Below, piece by piece: positions 8,447 to 15,808 of a DNA stretch of 63,479 nt (position 1 is its first letter; each line of letters starts with the position of its first letter). The translations under genes and the position numbers were made by a program. The stretch covers positions 1 through 63,479 of the forward strand of contig CAJFID010000013.1 of assembly GCA_904380375.1 (NCBI GenBank). The letters run 5' to 3'. The DNA is from Avimonas intestinalis. GTDB lineage: Bacteria; Bacillota; Clostridia; Oscillospirales; Acutalibacteraceae. The notes under the pieces were generated by a model. It was not told the DNA's origin, made no database searches, and saw nothing but the letters and a program-made list of their open reading frames with translations.

Positions 8447-9217
8447 ATGATCCGTCAAGCGGCAGCCGATGATTTTTCCCGCCTGATCCCCGACACCGAG
8501 GCGGCGGTGCGCCTGCGCGCCCTCGCGGACGCCTACGGCCCCGGCCTGCCCTTCCTGCGCTTTTGGTGCGACGGGGAGGGGGGCTTTGCCTCCCTGATGG
8601 ACGGGACGATGACACTCTCCCTGCCCCGGGGGCTCAGCGAGGAATGGGCGGCTTTTGCCGCCATGCAGCCGGAGGTTTCGGGCATCCGGACGGACGGGGA
8701 GGCTGCCCGCCGCCTGGCCGCCGGGGGAGGCTGGCAGGTGGAGACGGGGGCGGTGACGGCCCCCGGACCGGCGCTGGCCGTCCCGGAACGGGAGCCGGAG
8801 CCCCTGACGCCACGGGAGGCTTATCCCGTGCTGAAGGAATGCTTTCCCGGCTCCCTGCCGCCCTTCCCCGCGTGGTACGTGGACGTTTCCCACCGTCTGC
8901 GGCACGGCTGCTGCCGCCTGGCCGGCTTCAAGGAGGAGGGGCGGGCGGTTTCCTGCGCCATGACGGTGGCCGAGTGCGGCCCCACCCCCTGCGTGCCGGC
9001 GCCCTACGGCGGCGCGGCGCTGATCGGGGCGGTCGCTACCCTGCCCGCCGGGCGGGGGAAGGGGTACGCCTCCGCGGCGGTCCTTACCCTGGCGCGCGCC
9101 CTGCGGGACGAGGGGCGGCGGGTTTTCCTCTCCCCCAAAAACGCCCATGCCCACGCCCTGTACGCCCGCATCGGCTTTGCCGATGCGGGGGAGTGGGGGA
9201 GTCTGAAGCGTTTGTAG
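8447..9217 (+). CDS. GNAT family N-acetyltransferase
   Basis: The 256-aa protein has a GNAT acetyl-CoA-binding core in its C-terminal third: LIGAVATLPAGRGKGYASA is motif A with the R-x-x-G-x-G/A loop, and SPKNAHAHALYARIGF is motif B. The N-terminal half is divergent, as in FR47-like two-domain GNATs. GAAAGGGG lies 5 nt before the ATG. The acceptor is unknown. The gene follows the M42 pair by 100 bp and may share its transcript. Confidence 0.75.
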   Translation: MIRQAAADDFSRLIPDTEAAVRLRALADAYGPGLPFLRFWCDGEGGFASLMDGTMTLSLPRGLSEEWAAFAAMQPEVSGIRTDGEAARRLAAGGGWQVETGAVTAPGPALAVPEREPEPLTPREAYPVLKECFPGSLPPFPAWYVDVSHRLRHGCCRLAGFKEEGRAVSCAMTVAECGPTPCVPAPYGGAALIGAVATLPAGRGKGYASAAVLTLARALRDEGRRVFLSPKNAHAHALYARIGFADAGEWGSLKRL

Positions 9218-9258
9218 CCGTCGTTTATGAAGAAATGAACGGATGAAAGGAAACGGAA

Positions 9259-9735
9259 ATGGGAACGCGTGAAAATCTGCCGGCCGGGGAAATTTTCCCG
9301 CTCGACCCGGCGGAATACGGCCGCTGCCGGGCGATCTGGGATATGGACGGGAACCGGGAGGCCGCCCGGCGCTGGTATCGGGAGCTGGCGGAGGGAAACC
9401 GCTCAATCTTTATCTTCCGCCGGGACAATGAATGGCTGGCGGAAATTGCCCTGGTGCGGGACGCCGGCGACCCGGATTACACCATCCCGGGCAGGCGGGC
9501 GTATGTATCCCGCCTGATCGTCCGCCCGGAGTACCGGCGGCAGGGGATCGGCGAGGCGCTGGTGGACTTCCTGGTGGAAAAGGCCCGGCAGGAGGGATTC
9601 CGGGAGCTTTCGCTGGGGGTTGACGACGCGAACACCGCCGCCCGGCAATTGTACTTAAAAAAGGGGTTTACCCAGGTGCTTTACGAAGGCCAAGACCAAT
9701 ACGGAAAATATAAAAAGCTGCTGAAAACCCTGTAG
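9259..9735 (+). CDS. GNAT family N-acetyltransferase
   Basis: The 158-aa compact single-domain GNAT has a clear motif A, RPEYRRQGIGEALVDF, around residues 92-107, and motif B, NTAARQLYLKKGF. AAAGGAAA precedes the ATG at 9259. It follows the previous GNAT by about 40 bp in the same direction, so the two are probably co-transcribed. Substrate unknown. Confidence 0.82.
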   Translation: MGTRENLPAGEIFPLDPAEYGRCRAIWDMDGNREAARRWYRELAEGNRSIFIFRRDNEWLAEIALVRDAGDPDYTIPGRRAYVSRLIVRPEYRRQGIGEALVDFLVEKARQEGFRELSLGVDDANTAARQLYLKKGFTQVLYEGQDQYGKYKKLLKTL

Positions 9736-9773
9736 GGTTTCCGCAGCCGGAAAGAAAGGCATGAAGCAATCGC

Positions 9774-11066
9774 ATGACAACATCCCCGCTTTTTTCCATT
9801 GACCCCCGTTTATCCGCCCTGTCCGACCGGGCGATGCAGGAGGCCGCGCCCGCGTTTTCCCGGATTGAGCAGGTGACGGAATACAATCAGCTCAAGGTGC
9901 TGGCCGCCTTTATTGACCACCGGGTGAGCGAAAGCCATTTCGTCCCGACCACCGGCTACGGCTACGGCGACCGGGGGCGGGATACGCTTGACGCGGTATT
10001 CGCCCAGGCCATGGGGGCGGAGGACGCCCTGGTGCGGCACAGCATCGTATCCGGCACCCACGCCATCACCATTGCCCTCTTCGGCGTGCTGCGCCCCGGC
10101 GACACCATGCTGGCGGCTTCGGGCGCGCCCTACGATACGCTCGAAAAGGTGATCGGCCTGCCCGATTCCCAGGGCGGGCATACCGACATGGGCTCCCTGC
10201 GGGACTACGGCGTCCGGTACGAACAGGTGGAGCTGGATGCATCCGGCCGGCCCGACCTGCCCGCTATCCGGGCGGCGGCCGCCCGGCTCAAGCCCCGGCT
10301 GGTTCACATCCAGCGTTCCCGCGGGTACAGCCTGCGCCCCTCGCTGAGCGTGGCGCAGATCGGGGAGATGATCGCCGCCGTGCGGGAGGCTTCCCCCGAT
10401 TCGGTGGTGTTTGTGGACAACTGCTACGGCGAATTTGTGGAGCAGACCGAGCCGACGGCGGTGGGAGCCGACCTGATGGCCGGTTCCCTCATCAAAAACC
10501 CGGGCGGCGGCATTGCGGAAAACGGCGGGTACATCTGCGGCCGGGCCGGCCTGGTGGAGCAGTGCGCCTACCGCATGACCACCCCCGGCCTGGGCCGGGA
10601 GGTCGGCGCTTCCCTGGGGCATAACCGCACCCTGTACATGGGCCTGTTCCACGCCCCCCATGTCGTGGGGGAGGCGCTTAAGACGGCGGCGTATTGCGCC
10701 AGTCTGTTCTCCCTCCTAGGCTACGAGGTCACCCCCGGCCCGCAGGAGGAGCGCGCCGACATCATCCAGGCCGTCCGGCTCCGCACGCCGGAGGCGCTGG
10801 TCGCCTTCTGCCAGGGGATGCAGAGGGGCGCGCCGGTCGACGCCTTCGTGGTGCCGGAGCCGTGGGACATGCCCGGTTACGAAAGCCAGGTCATCATGGC
10901 GGCGGGGGCCTTTACCATGGGCGCGTCAATTGAGCTGTCGGCGGACGCCCCCCTGCGGGAGCCCTACGCCGCCTATATGCAGGGCGGGCTGAATTTCCAC
11001 TCCGGCAAGATGGGGGTTCTGCTGGCGGCGCAGGCGATGCTGGAGCAGGGCGCGCTCACCCTGTAA
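9774..11066 (+). CDS. PLP-dependent methionine gamma-lyase-like protein (aluminium resistance family)
   Basis: The 430-aa protein matches the PF06838-type Met gamma-lyase/aluminium resistance family in its whole course: HFVPTTGYGYGDRGRDTLD near residue 50, SGTHAI for PLP phosphate contacts, FVDNCYGEF with the PLP-ring Asp, and SLIKNPGGGIA with the Schiff-base Lys. A C-S lyase or related sulfur-amino-acid role is likely from the family but not proven. The encoded length is normal (about 410-430 aa). The preceding GNAT stop is 36 bp away. Confidence 0.85.
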   Translation: MTTSPLFSIDPRLSALSDRAMQEAAPAFSRIEQVTEYNQLKVLAAFIDHRVSESHFVPTTGYGYGDRGRDTLDAVFAQAMGAEDALVRHSIVSGTHAITIALFGVLRPGDTMLAASGAPYDTLEKVIGLPDSQGGHTDMGSLRDYGVRYEQVELDASGRPDLPAIRAAAARLKPRLVHIQRSRGYSLRPSLSVAQIGEMIAAVREASPDSVVFVDNCYGEFVEQTEPTAVGADLMAGSLIKNPGGGIAENGGYICGRAGLVEQCAYRMTTPGLGREVGASLGHNRTLYMGLFHAPHVVGEALKTAAYCASLFSLLGYEVTPGPQEERADIIQAVRLRTPEALVAFCQGMQRGAPVDAFVVPEPWDMPGYESQVIMAAGAFTMGASIELSADAPLREPYAAYMQGGLNFHSGKMGVLLAAQAMLEQGALTL

Positions 11067-11325
11067 GGGGCCGGTACCGCCGGAGGCTGCGCGGCGTGGG
11101 CGGGCTTGCTTTCCGCGAGCCCTGGCTGCGCCGCTTTCTGCCCCCTTACCGCTGCGGTCCTTGCCGCCTCGCCTTCCCCGCGTTGGCCCGGTTTTTCCCG
11201 CCATTTCAAGGCGCCCTCCTTAACGCCGCAGGGGAGGGCGGTACCGCTCGCCGAGACTCCCTCCCGCCGCCGGGCAGTCCGGCACTGCCGGAGCCCTTCT
11301 GCGCGGGAATAAAGATGGCAAAGGA
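11067..11325. other. GC-rich intergenic region without a visible gene
   Basis: This spacer between the PLP enzyme and the sepF terminator contains only short C-rich runs. No ribosome binding site with a credible frame, RNA or repeat was seen. Confidence 0.5.
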
Positions 11326-11360
11326 AAAGAGGGCAGGCTCTCTCCGAGCCTGCCCTCTTT
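11326..11360. terminator. Bidirectional terminator between the PLP enzyme and sepF
   Basis: A 15-bp perfect stem (11326-11340 with 11346-11360) has A residues at its left base and T residues at its right base, so it can end transcription from either side. It lies 12 nt past the sepF stop. Confidence 0.82.
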
Positions 11361-11371
11361 GTGCTTTCGGG

Positions 11372-11743
11372 TCAGAACAGATACCGGCTGTCGTCGGCAT
11401 CCGCGCCGCCGTCCTCATACTGCACGCTGTCAATGTTGCGGATCAGGTAGGTGTTGCTGGCCACCCGCTCCACTTCACAGTGGCGGGCATAGGCGGCGCC
11501 GCTGAGGAAATCCAGCAGGCGGCGCGCAATGTCCTTGGCCGCGTCGTCCAGGTTCAGGATGACGACCCGCCCGCCGCTGAGCTTGTCGGCGATCTTGGTC
11601 CCCTCCTCAAACTGCGAGGGCTTTACCAGCAGAACCTCAAACCCGTCCGGGTTGGCGGCGGGGGAGGCGGCACGCGCCCGGTCAACCCTCTCCTGCTCTT
11701 CATCGTAAAAGGAATTCCCGCGGATCCTTTCTGCAAAACCCAT
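11372..11743 (-). CDS. sepF: Cell division protein SepF
   Basis: The 123-aa protein would bind the FtsZ C-terminus and membranes and align the divisome in Gram-positives. The globular SepF core starts at FEVLLVKPSQFEEGTKIADKL (written in part) and runs through VVILNLDD to RRLLDFLSGAAYA and a closing YLIR strand. The start at 11743 (ATG) has GAAAGGTGG 8 nt upstream; the frame stays open another 35 codons without a better site. The N-terminal amphipathic helix seen in Bacillus SepF is short here (MGFAERIRG...). It is monocistronic, isolated from the usual ylm/divIVA cluster. Confidence 0.88.
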   Translation of the reverse strand: MGFAERIRGNSFYDEEQERVDRARAASPAANPDGFEVLLVKPSQFEEGTKIADKLSGGRVVILNLDDAAKDIARRLLDFLSGAAYARHCEVERVASNTYLIRNIDSVQYEDGGADADDSRYLF

Positions 11744-11865
11744 CTCCACTACCACCTTTCCCTGCCGGCGACGGAATCGCCCTGCGGCAATTTCATAAAA
11801 AGCGCTTTCCCTTCGCAAGATCCGGCAAACAAAGCCGGAAAATACCAAAGGTTATATCTAATTTC

Positions 11866-11894
11866 AGTTTAGCACGATCGGTCGAATATTGCAA
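11866..11894 (-). promoter_or_regulatory. Probable promoter of sepF
   Basis: On the minus strand TTGCAA (11894-11889) and TAAACT (11871-11866) are 17 bp apart, about 125 bp upstream of the sepF start, in a locally AT-rich segment. Confidence 0.6.
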
Positions 11895-12032
11895 GGATAA
11901 AACGAAAGAAAACGAAATTTCCGTATTTTTGTATCCATCCCGGTATTGAAGGGGCGCCGCCTCCCGGTCCGGCCGGGGGAACAACGGGAGCCGGGGATGG
12001 GGGCTTGCCCGTATGGCGGCGTGCCGAGGAGG

Positions 12033-12368
12033 CTACGGCTTGGCCCCGGGCTCGGCCCGCTTTTCGCCCCGTTCGGCGGCCCGGTCCGCCCGGAATTCTT
12101 CAATCAGCCGCTGGACCAGGTCCCGCTGGGTATCGCTCAGCCCGTCGGTATAAAGCATCGGCCGGTTGTCCAGCCCGAGCAGGTAATCGGTGGTGACGCC
12201 GTAGAAGACGGAGAGCTGCGCCAAAACGTCCACCGACGGCGTCTTTACATTGTTTTCATACCCGCTGATCGTGGCCTTGGAAAGGTTCATCCGCCGGGCT
12301 ACCTGGGTCTGGGTCAGCTTTTTCTCCTCCCTCAGCTGCCGGAGCCGGCGGCCGAAATCAAAGACCAT
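12033..12368 (-). CDS. XRE-family helix-turn-helix regulator
   Basis: The 111-aa protein has an HTH_3 domain over residues 4-62 (LRQLREEKKLTQTQVARRMN ... ISGYENNVKTPSVDVLAQLS), ending in the typical DYLLGLD helix. A charged C-terminal tail (RADRAAERGEKRA) follows. The ATG at 12368 has GGAGG 8 nt upstream; a GTG two codons earlier overlaps that site. Target genes are unknown. It lies between sepF and the Crp/Fnr gene without sharing an obvious operon. Confidence 0.83.
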   Translation of the reverse strand: MVFDFGRRLRQLREEKKLTQTQVARRMNLSKATISGYENNVKTPSVDVLAQLSVFYGVTTDYLLGLDNRPMLYTDGLSDTQRDLVQRLIEEFRADRAAERGEKRAEPGAKP

Positions 12369-12500
12369 AGGCACTTCCTCCCCTGTACTTTGAGTGTAAA
12401 CTATTTTCGTCCACTGGCAGGGGAAATATTCGCCGAAGGATCTCCTTTAAGCTTACCCTCGGCGCAAACCGGGGACGGCCTCCCGGCAGGCCGCACGGTT

Positions 12501-13226
12501 TTAGGCTTCGGGAGGCTCCGGGCGGGCGGAGGGATCCTCCCCGTCCGGGCAGAGGGGCCGGCAGAACGCGAATTCGTTTTTCCGGAAGGTGAGGACCCCC
12601 TGCCTTTGCAGGCGGCCCAGGACGGCGGAAAGGGCGCTCCGGTCCGCCGCCAGGTAATCGGCCAGCCCCTGCCGGTCGAACGGGATGGTGAAGCGCCGGC
12701 TGCCGGCGCGCTGCGCTTCCTCCGACAGATAGGACAGGACCCTTTCCCGCAGGGTACGCTTGGACAGGTGCTCAATCCGCCCGGTTAGGAAGACGTTTTT
12801 CCGGCTGACGAGGCGCAGCAGGTTGCCGGTCAGGGCGGCGTGCATGGGGCAGGCATTCCCGCAGGGGGTCAGCACCCGGCGGCAGTCCAGCCACAGCACC
12901 GCGGCGGCGTCCTCCGCCTGCGCCGAGACGGTCAGGGGCAGGCCGCCGGCGGCAAACGCCTCGGCGAACAGCTCCCCAGGGCGGATCCGCGCCACCAGGA
13001 CGGCGCTGCCTTGGTAATCTTCCTTGATTATCCGGACGGCCCCGGCGGTCACCAGCCCGAACCGCCCCGTCGTTTCCCCCGCGTGCAGGAGGATGTCCCC
13101 CTTGCGGTAGGCTTTTTCCTCCGCCCTCAGGCAGGCAAAGAGCCCTGGCCGCTCCTCCGGCACGATGCCGGCAAACAGGGGTCCGTCCGGACAGGCGGCC
13201 CCTTGGCTTTTTTCCGAAATTTTCAT
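12501..13226 (-). CDS. Crp/Fnr family transcriptional regulator
   Basis: The 241-aa protein has an N-terminal cyclic-nucleotide-like beta-barrel (about residues 20-130) and a C-terminal winged helix (about 150-225; GLADYLAADRSALSAVLGRL is the recognition region). A cysteine group, C-x5-C-x3-C within LDCRRVLTPCGNACPMH, follows the barrel. Clostridial members of this branch often carry such cysteines, so Fe-S or haem/redox sensing is possible. It is transcribed away from a 4Fe-4S protein gene across a perfect 20-bp palindrome, its likely operator. AAGGGAGA precedes the ATG. The effector is not predictable from sequence. Confidence 0.85.
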   Translation of the reverse strand: MKISEKSQGAACPDGPLFAGIVPEERPGLFACLRAEEKAYRKGDILLHAGETTGRFGLVTAGAVRIIKEDYQGSAVLVARIRPGELFAEAFAAGGLPLTVSAQAEDAAAVLWLDCRRVLTPCGNACPMHAALTGNLLRLVSRKNVFLTGRIEHLSKRTLRERVLSYLSEEAQRAGSRRFTIPFDRQGLADYLAADRSALSAVLGRLQRQGVLTFRKNEFAFCRPLCPDGEDPSARPEPPEA

Positions 13227-13242
13227 AGGCGATCTCCCTTAA

Positions 13243-13262
13243 TCCGTTGTAATTACAACGGA
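13243..13262. promoter_or_regulatory. Perfect 20-bp palindromic operator for the Crp/Fnr regulator
   Basis: TCCGTTGTAATTACAACGGA is a perfect palindrome in the divergent region. Its centre (13252.5) lies 41.5 bp upstream of the RNA start predicted for the 4Fe-4S gene from a TATACT box at 13282-13287. It also lies 26 bp upstream of the regulator's own ATG. This fits class II activation of the Fe-S gene and autoregulation. The TTGTAA/TTACAA half-sites resemble Crp/Fnr sites of anaerobes. Confidence 0.8.
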
Positions 13263-13281
13263 ATGTTCCGCTCCATTGTAG

Positions 13282-13287
13282 TATACT
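13282..13287 (+). promoter_or_regulatory. -10 box of the 4Fe-4S protein gene
   Basis: TATACT, 65 bp before the ATG at 13352. No good -35 box exists at 17 bp, as expected for a promoter that needs the activator bound at 13243-13262. Confidence 0.55.
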
Positions 13288-13351
13288 CCGTTTAGAAAGT
13301 CAAATACGCGGCCCGCTGGGGCTGCGCTTGTACCGATAAGGAGGAATCGCC

Positions 13352-14077
13352 ATGCTGCGGAAAATCATTACCATTGACCAGGAAAAATGCAACGGCTGCG
13401 GGCTCTGCGCCGCGGCCTGCCACGAGGGAGCGATCGGGATGGTCGAGGGAAAGGCCCGCCTTCTGCGGGAGGATTACTGCGACGGGCTGGGGGATTGCCT
13501 GCCCGCCTGCCCGGTGAACGCCATCCGCTTTGAGCAGCGGGAGGCCCCCGCCTACGACGCCGAGGCAGTCCGGGCGGCGCAGGAGGCGAAGGCCCGCGCG
13601 TCGGCGAGTCCTTCCGGGCCGTCCCCGCTGCCCTGCGGCTGCCCCGGCAGCCAGTCCCGGCGGATCGCCCGCACCGCCGACGTGCCGGCGCCGGCCGGCG
13701 CCCCGGCGGCAAGCCGCCTGTCCCAGTGGCCGGTACAGATCAAGCTGGCGCCGGTGAACGCCCCCTATTTTGAGGGAGCGCACCTTCTGGTCGCCGCCGA
13801 CTGCACCGCCTATGCCTACGGCGATTTTCACAACCGCTTCATCAAAAACCGCATCACCCTGATTGGGTGCCCCAAGCTGGACGAGGGGGACTATACCGAT
13901 AAGCTGACCGCGATCCTGCAGGAAAACGACATCCGGAGCCTGACGGTCGTGCGCATGGAGGTTCCCTGCTGCGGCGGGATTGAGAATGCGGCCAAGCAGG
14001 CGCTCCGGCGCAGCGGCAAGTTTATCCCGTGGCAGGTGTATACTGTGTCTACCGACGGCCGGATCTTGGACGAATAG
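13352..14077 (+). CDS. 4Fe-4S ferredoxin-domain protein
   Basis: The 241-aa protein starts with a two-cluster ferredoxin domain: CNGCGLCAAAC and later CDGLGDCLPACP within the first 60 residues. A Pro/Ala/Ser-rich linker (about 75-120) follows. The C-terminal domain contains two conserved Cys patches, GCPKLDEGD and PCCGGIENA. This composite protein is commonly found beside Crp/Fnr regulators in anaerobes and is thought to take part in electron transfer or redox sensing; its partner is unknown. AAGGAGGAATCGCC precedes the ATG. Expression is probably activated by the divergent regulator. Confidence 0.85.
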   Translation: MLRKIITIDQEKCNGCGLCAAACHEGAIGMVEGKARLLREDYCDGLGDCLPACPVNAIRFEQREAPAYDAEAVRAAQEAKARASASPSGPSPLPCGCPGSQSRRIARTADVPAPAGAPAASRLSQWPVQIKLAPVNAPYFEGAHLLVAADCTAYAYGDFHNRFIKNRITLIGCPKLDEGDYTDKLTAILQENDIRSLTVVRMEVPCCGGIENAAKQALRRSGKFIPWQVYTVSTDGRILDE

Positions 14078-14337
14078 CGCGCCCTGCCGTCGGGACGGCG
14101 GGGGCTGGAGGGGCTGGAGGCCGCCGCGCCAGGTGCCGGAAGGGCCCGTCCATCAGGCGTAGCGGCCGTCCCTATCCCCCTGGGGGCGCCTCTGCTCCAC
14201 GGACGGCAGACGGAGGGCGGCGCTTCCTGCTGTCCGCCTGTGCGTGCGGCTCGGCTCCCGTCTCTTTTGGTCTGCCTCCCTTTCCGTCCCGCGTTTCCCT
14301 CGACGGGCCTTTGCGGGGACGCCGCGCCAAACGGACA
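14078..14337. other. GC-rich intergenic region
   Basis: This 260-bp spacer precedes the bidirectional terminator. Several overlapping frames are open but none has a ribosome binding site or a recognisable product. Confidence 0.45.
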
Positions 14338-14377
14338 AAAACCCGCCTGCCGGTCTCACAGCCGGCAGGCGGGTTTT
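14338..14377. terminator. Bidirectional terminator
   Basis: A 16-bp perfect stem (14338-14353 with 14362-14377) begins with AAAA and ends with TTTT. It separates the 4Fe-4S gene from the convergent hemolysin III gene. Confidence 0.9.
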
Positions 14378-14411
14378 CTATGCCGCGTGCACCGTCCTGT
14401 CCCCGCGGGCT

Positions 14412-15059
14412 TTACAGCACATATAGGTAGATGCTGAGAAACTGGGCAACGGCGCCGGCCAGGACAAATAAGTGCCAGATCACATGGGCATAGCGGACGG
14501 ATTTCCGCTTGTAAAACGGGATTCCCGCGGTATACAGCACTCCGCCCAGCACCAGCAGGAGCACCCCCGGCAGCGCCAGGGAGCGGATCAGCGGGACAAT
14601 GGCCAGCACCACGCACCAGCCGCTCGCCACATAGCAGACCATGGAGATCTTTTTGAACCGTTCAACGCTGATCAGGTTCAGGATGATGCCGAATACCGCC
14701 GTTCCCCAGACGATGCCGGCAATCGTCCAGCCGACCGGGCCGCTCAGGGTAATCAGCGTATAGGGGGTGTAGGTGCCGGCGATCAGCAGGAAAATCGAGG
14801 TGTGGTCGCAGACCCGCAGCACCCGTTTCGTCTTTTTGTTGGTTAGGGAATGGTAGAGGGCGGACATGCTGAATAAAAGGATCATGCTCGCCCCGTAAAT
14901 GGCGCAGGCGGCGGTTGCCAGCGGGCTGCCGGCCGCACGGATCAGCAGGGCGACGGCGCCGAATACCGCCAGCAGCGCCCCGATCCCGTGGGTTACGGCG
15001 TTGCCGATCTCTTCGCTGATTGTATAAAAGGAGCCTTTGAGCTTGGTGTCCATCGTCAA
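14412..15059 (-). CDS. Hemolysin III / PAQR-family membrane protein
   Basis: The 215-aa integral membrane protein has seven hydrophobic segments and the family hallmarks: EEIGNAVTHGIGA near the N-terminus, SALYHS, RVCDHTSIFLLIAGTYTP, and the C-terminal HVIWHLFVLAG. The His residues belong to the zinc-site signature of the PAQR/YqfA group. The label hemolysin is historical; the true function is unclear. Start: TTG at 15059 has AAAGG about 10 nt upstream, while an ATG two codons later is poorly spaced. Confidence 0.88.
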   Translation of the reverse strand: MTMDTKLKGSFYTISEEIGNAVTHGIGALLAVFGAVALLIRAAGSPLATAACAIYGASMILLFSMSALYHSLTNKKTKRVLRVCDHTSIFLLIAGTYTPYTLITLSGPVGWTIAGIVWGTAVFGIILNLISVERFKKISMVCYVASGWCVVLAIVPLIRSLALPGVLLLVLGGVLYTAGIPFYKRKSVRYAHVIWHLFVLAGAVAQFLSIYLYVL

Positions 15060-15094
15060 GGCGTATCATCCTTTCTTGAATTCGATTATCTAAC

Positions 15095-15122
15095 TTTATA
15101 AATTTTTACATATAGTTTTCAA
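15095..15122 (-). promoter_or_regulatory. Promoter of the hemolysin III gene
   Basis: On the minus strand TTGAAA (15122-15117) and TATAAA (15100-15095) are 16 bp apart. The -35 box overlaps a 15-bp palindrome (15113-15127, TAGTTTT-C-AAAACTA), a possible operator. Confidence 0.55.
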
Positions 15123-15256
15123 AACTACATAAAGTGTAACATAAAAACATTTCTTTGGCAAGAGGCAATTTTCCGCCTTTTCTCAGTATGTCCCGCCGGG
15201 GCGGCGATTACCCCTGTTTCCGAAAAGTGCTTCCCGGCGGCGCGCCGGGGCGGTCC

Positions 15257-15285
15257 TTGACAAACGCCGCCCCCTCTTTCATAAT
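15257..15285 (+). promoter_or_regulatory. Promoter of csoR
   Basis: TTGACA (15257-15262) and CATAAT (15280-15285) are 17 bp apart, about 33 bp before the chosen csoR start. Confidence 0.75.
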
Positions 15286-15317
15286 AAAGGGAAAGCAACA
15301 TGGGCGGAGGGATTTGC

Positions 15318-15593
15318 ATGAGACAGTGTATGGATGCGGACAACCTGCATCGCCGGCTGAAAAAGATCATCGGCCAGGTACAGGCGATCGACCGGATGGT
15401 GGACGAGGACGTCCCGTGCGAGGATGTGCTCGCCCAGATCAACGCGGCAAAATCCGCCCTCCACCGGGTGGGCCAGGTGGTACTGGAGGGGCATATCAAC
15501 CACTGTGTCCGGGACGGGATCGCCCACGGCGACGCGGACAAGACGATCGAGAGCTTTACCAAAGCGGTGGAGCGGTTTGCCAATATGACCTAA
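15318..15593 (+). CDS. csoR: CsoR/RcnR-family metal-sensing repressor
   Basis: The 91-aa all-helical DUF156 repressor contains the Cys-His-Cys ligand set of copper-type CsoR: the Cys in EDVPCEDVL and the His and Cys of EGHINHC. LHRRLKKIIGQVQAI at the N-terminus is the DNA-binding helix of the family. The ATG at 15318 has GGAGGG 7 nt upstream; an in-frame ATG at 15300 is the alternative. The gene lies 215 bp upstream of a metal P-type ATPase whose promoter carries two CsoR-like operators, so this is almost certainly its repressor. Copper(I) is the likeliest ligand; other soft metals are possible. Confidence 0.87.
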   Translation: MRQCMDADNLHRRLKKIIGQVQAIDRMVDEDVPCEDVLAQINAAKSALHRVGQVVLEGHINHCVRDGIAHGDADKTIESFTKAVERFANMT

Positions 15594-15680
15594 GGCCGCT
15601 CCGGCCTGGCGGGGGCTGTCCCCGTGCCGGGAGGGCTTCCGCCTTGCCTGTATTTTTGGGATGCCGAACCCGAAAAGCCC

Positions 15681-15709
15681 TTGACAACGCATACCCATAG
15701 GGGTATAAT
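15681..15709 (+). promoter_or_regulatory. Consensus promoter of the metal ATPase gene
   Basis: TTGACA (15681-15686) and TATAAT (15704-15709) are exactly 17 bp apart, a perfect sigma-A match. It must be held down by repression; CsoR-like operators overlap it. Confidence 0.9.
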
Positions 15710-15731
15710 CTACCTATACCCCTATGGGTAT
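15691..15731. promoter_or_regulatory. Duplicated CsoR-type operators
   Basis: ATACCCATAGGGGTAT (15691-15706) lies in the spacer and -10 box. Its exact inverse complement ATACCCCTATGGGTAT (15716-15731) lies at the RNA start. Each is a G/C-tract inverted repeat of CsoR type. Together they form one larger 17-bp inverted repeat around a 7-nt centre. Confidence 0.85.
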
Positions 15732-15808
15732 TATTGCGTCTATAAGCAGAGGGCATTGCCGGGGCGGCGGACAACCCGCCGGGGCGGCCGATGCGGCGGA
15801 GGGATGGT

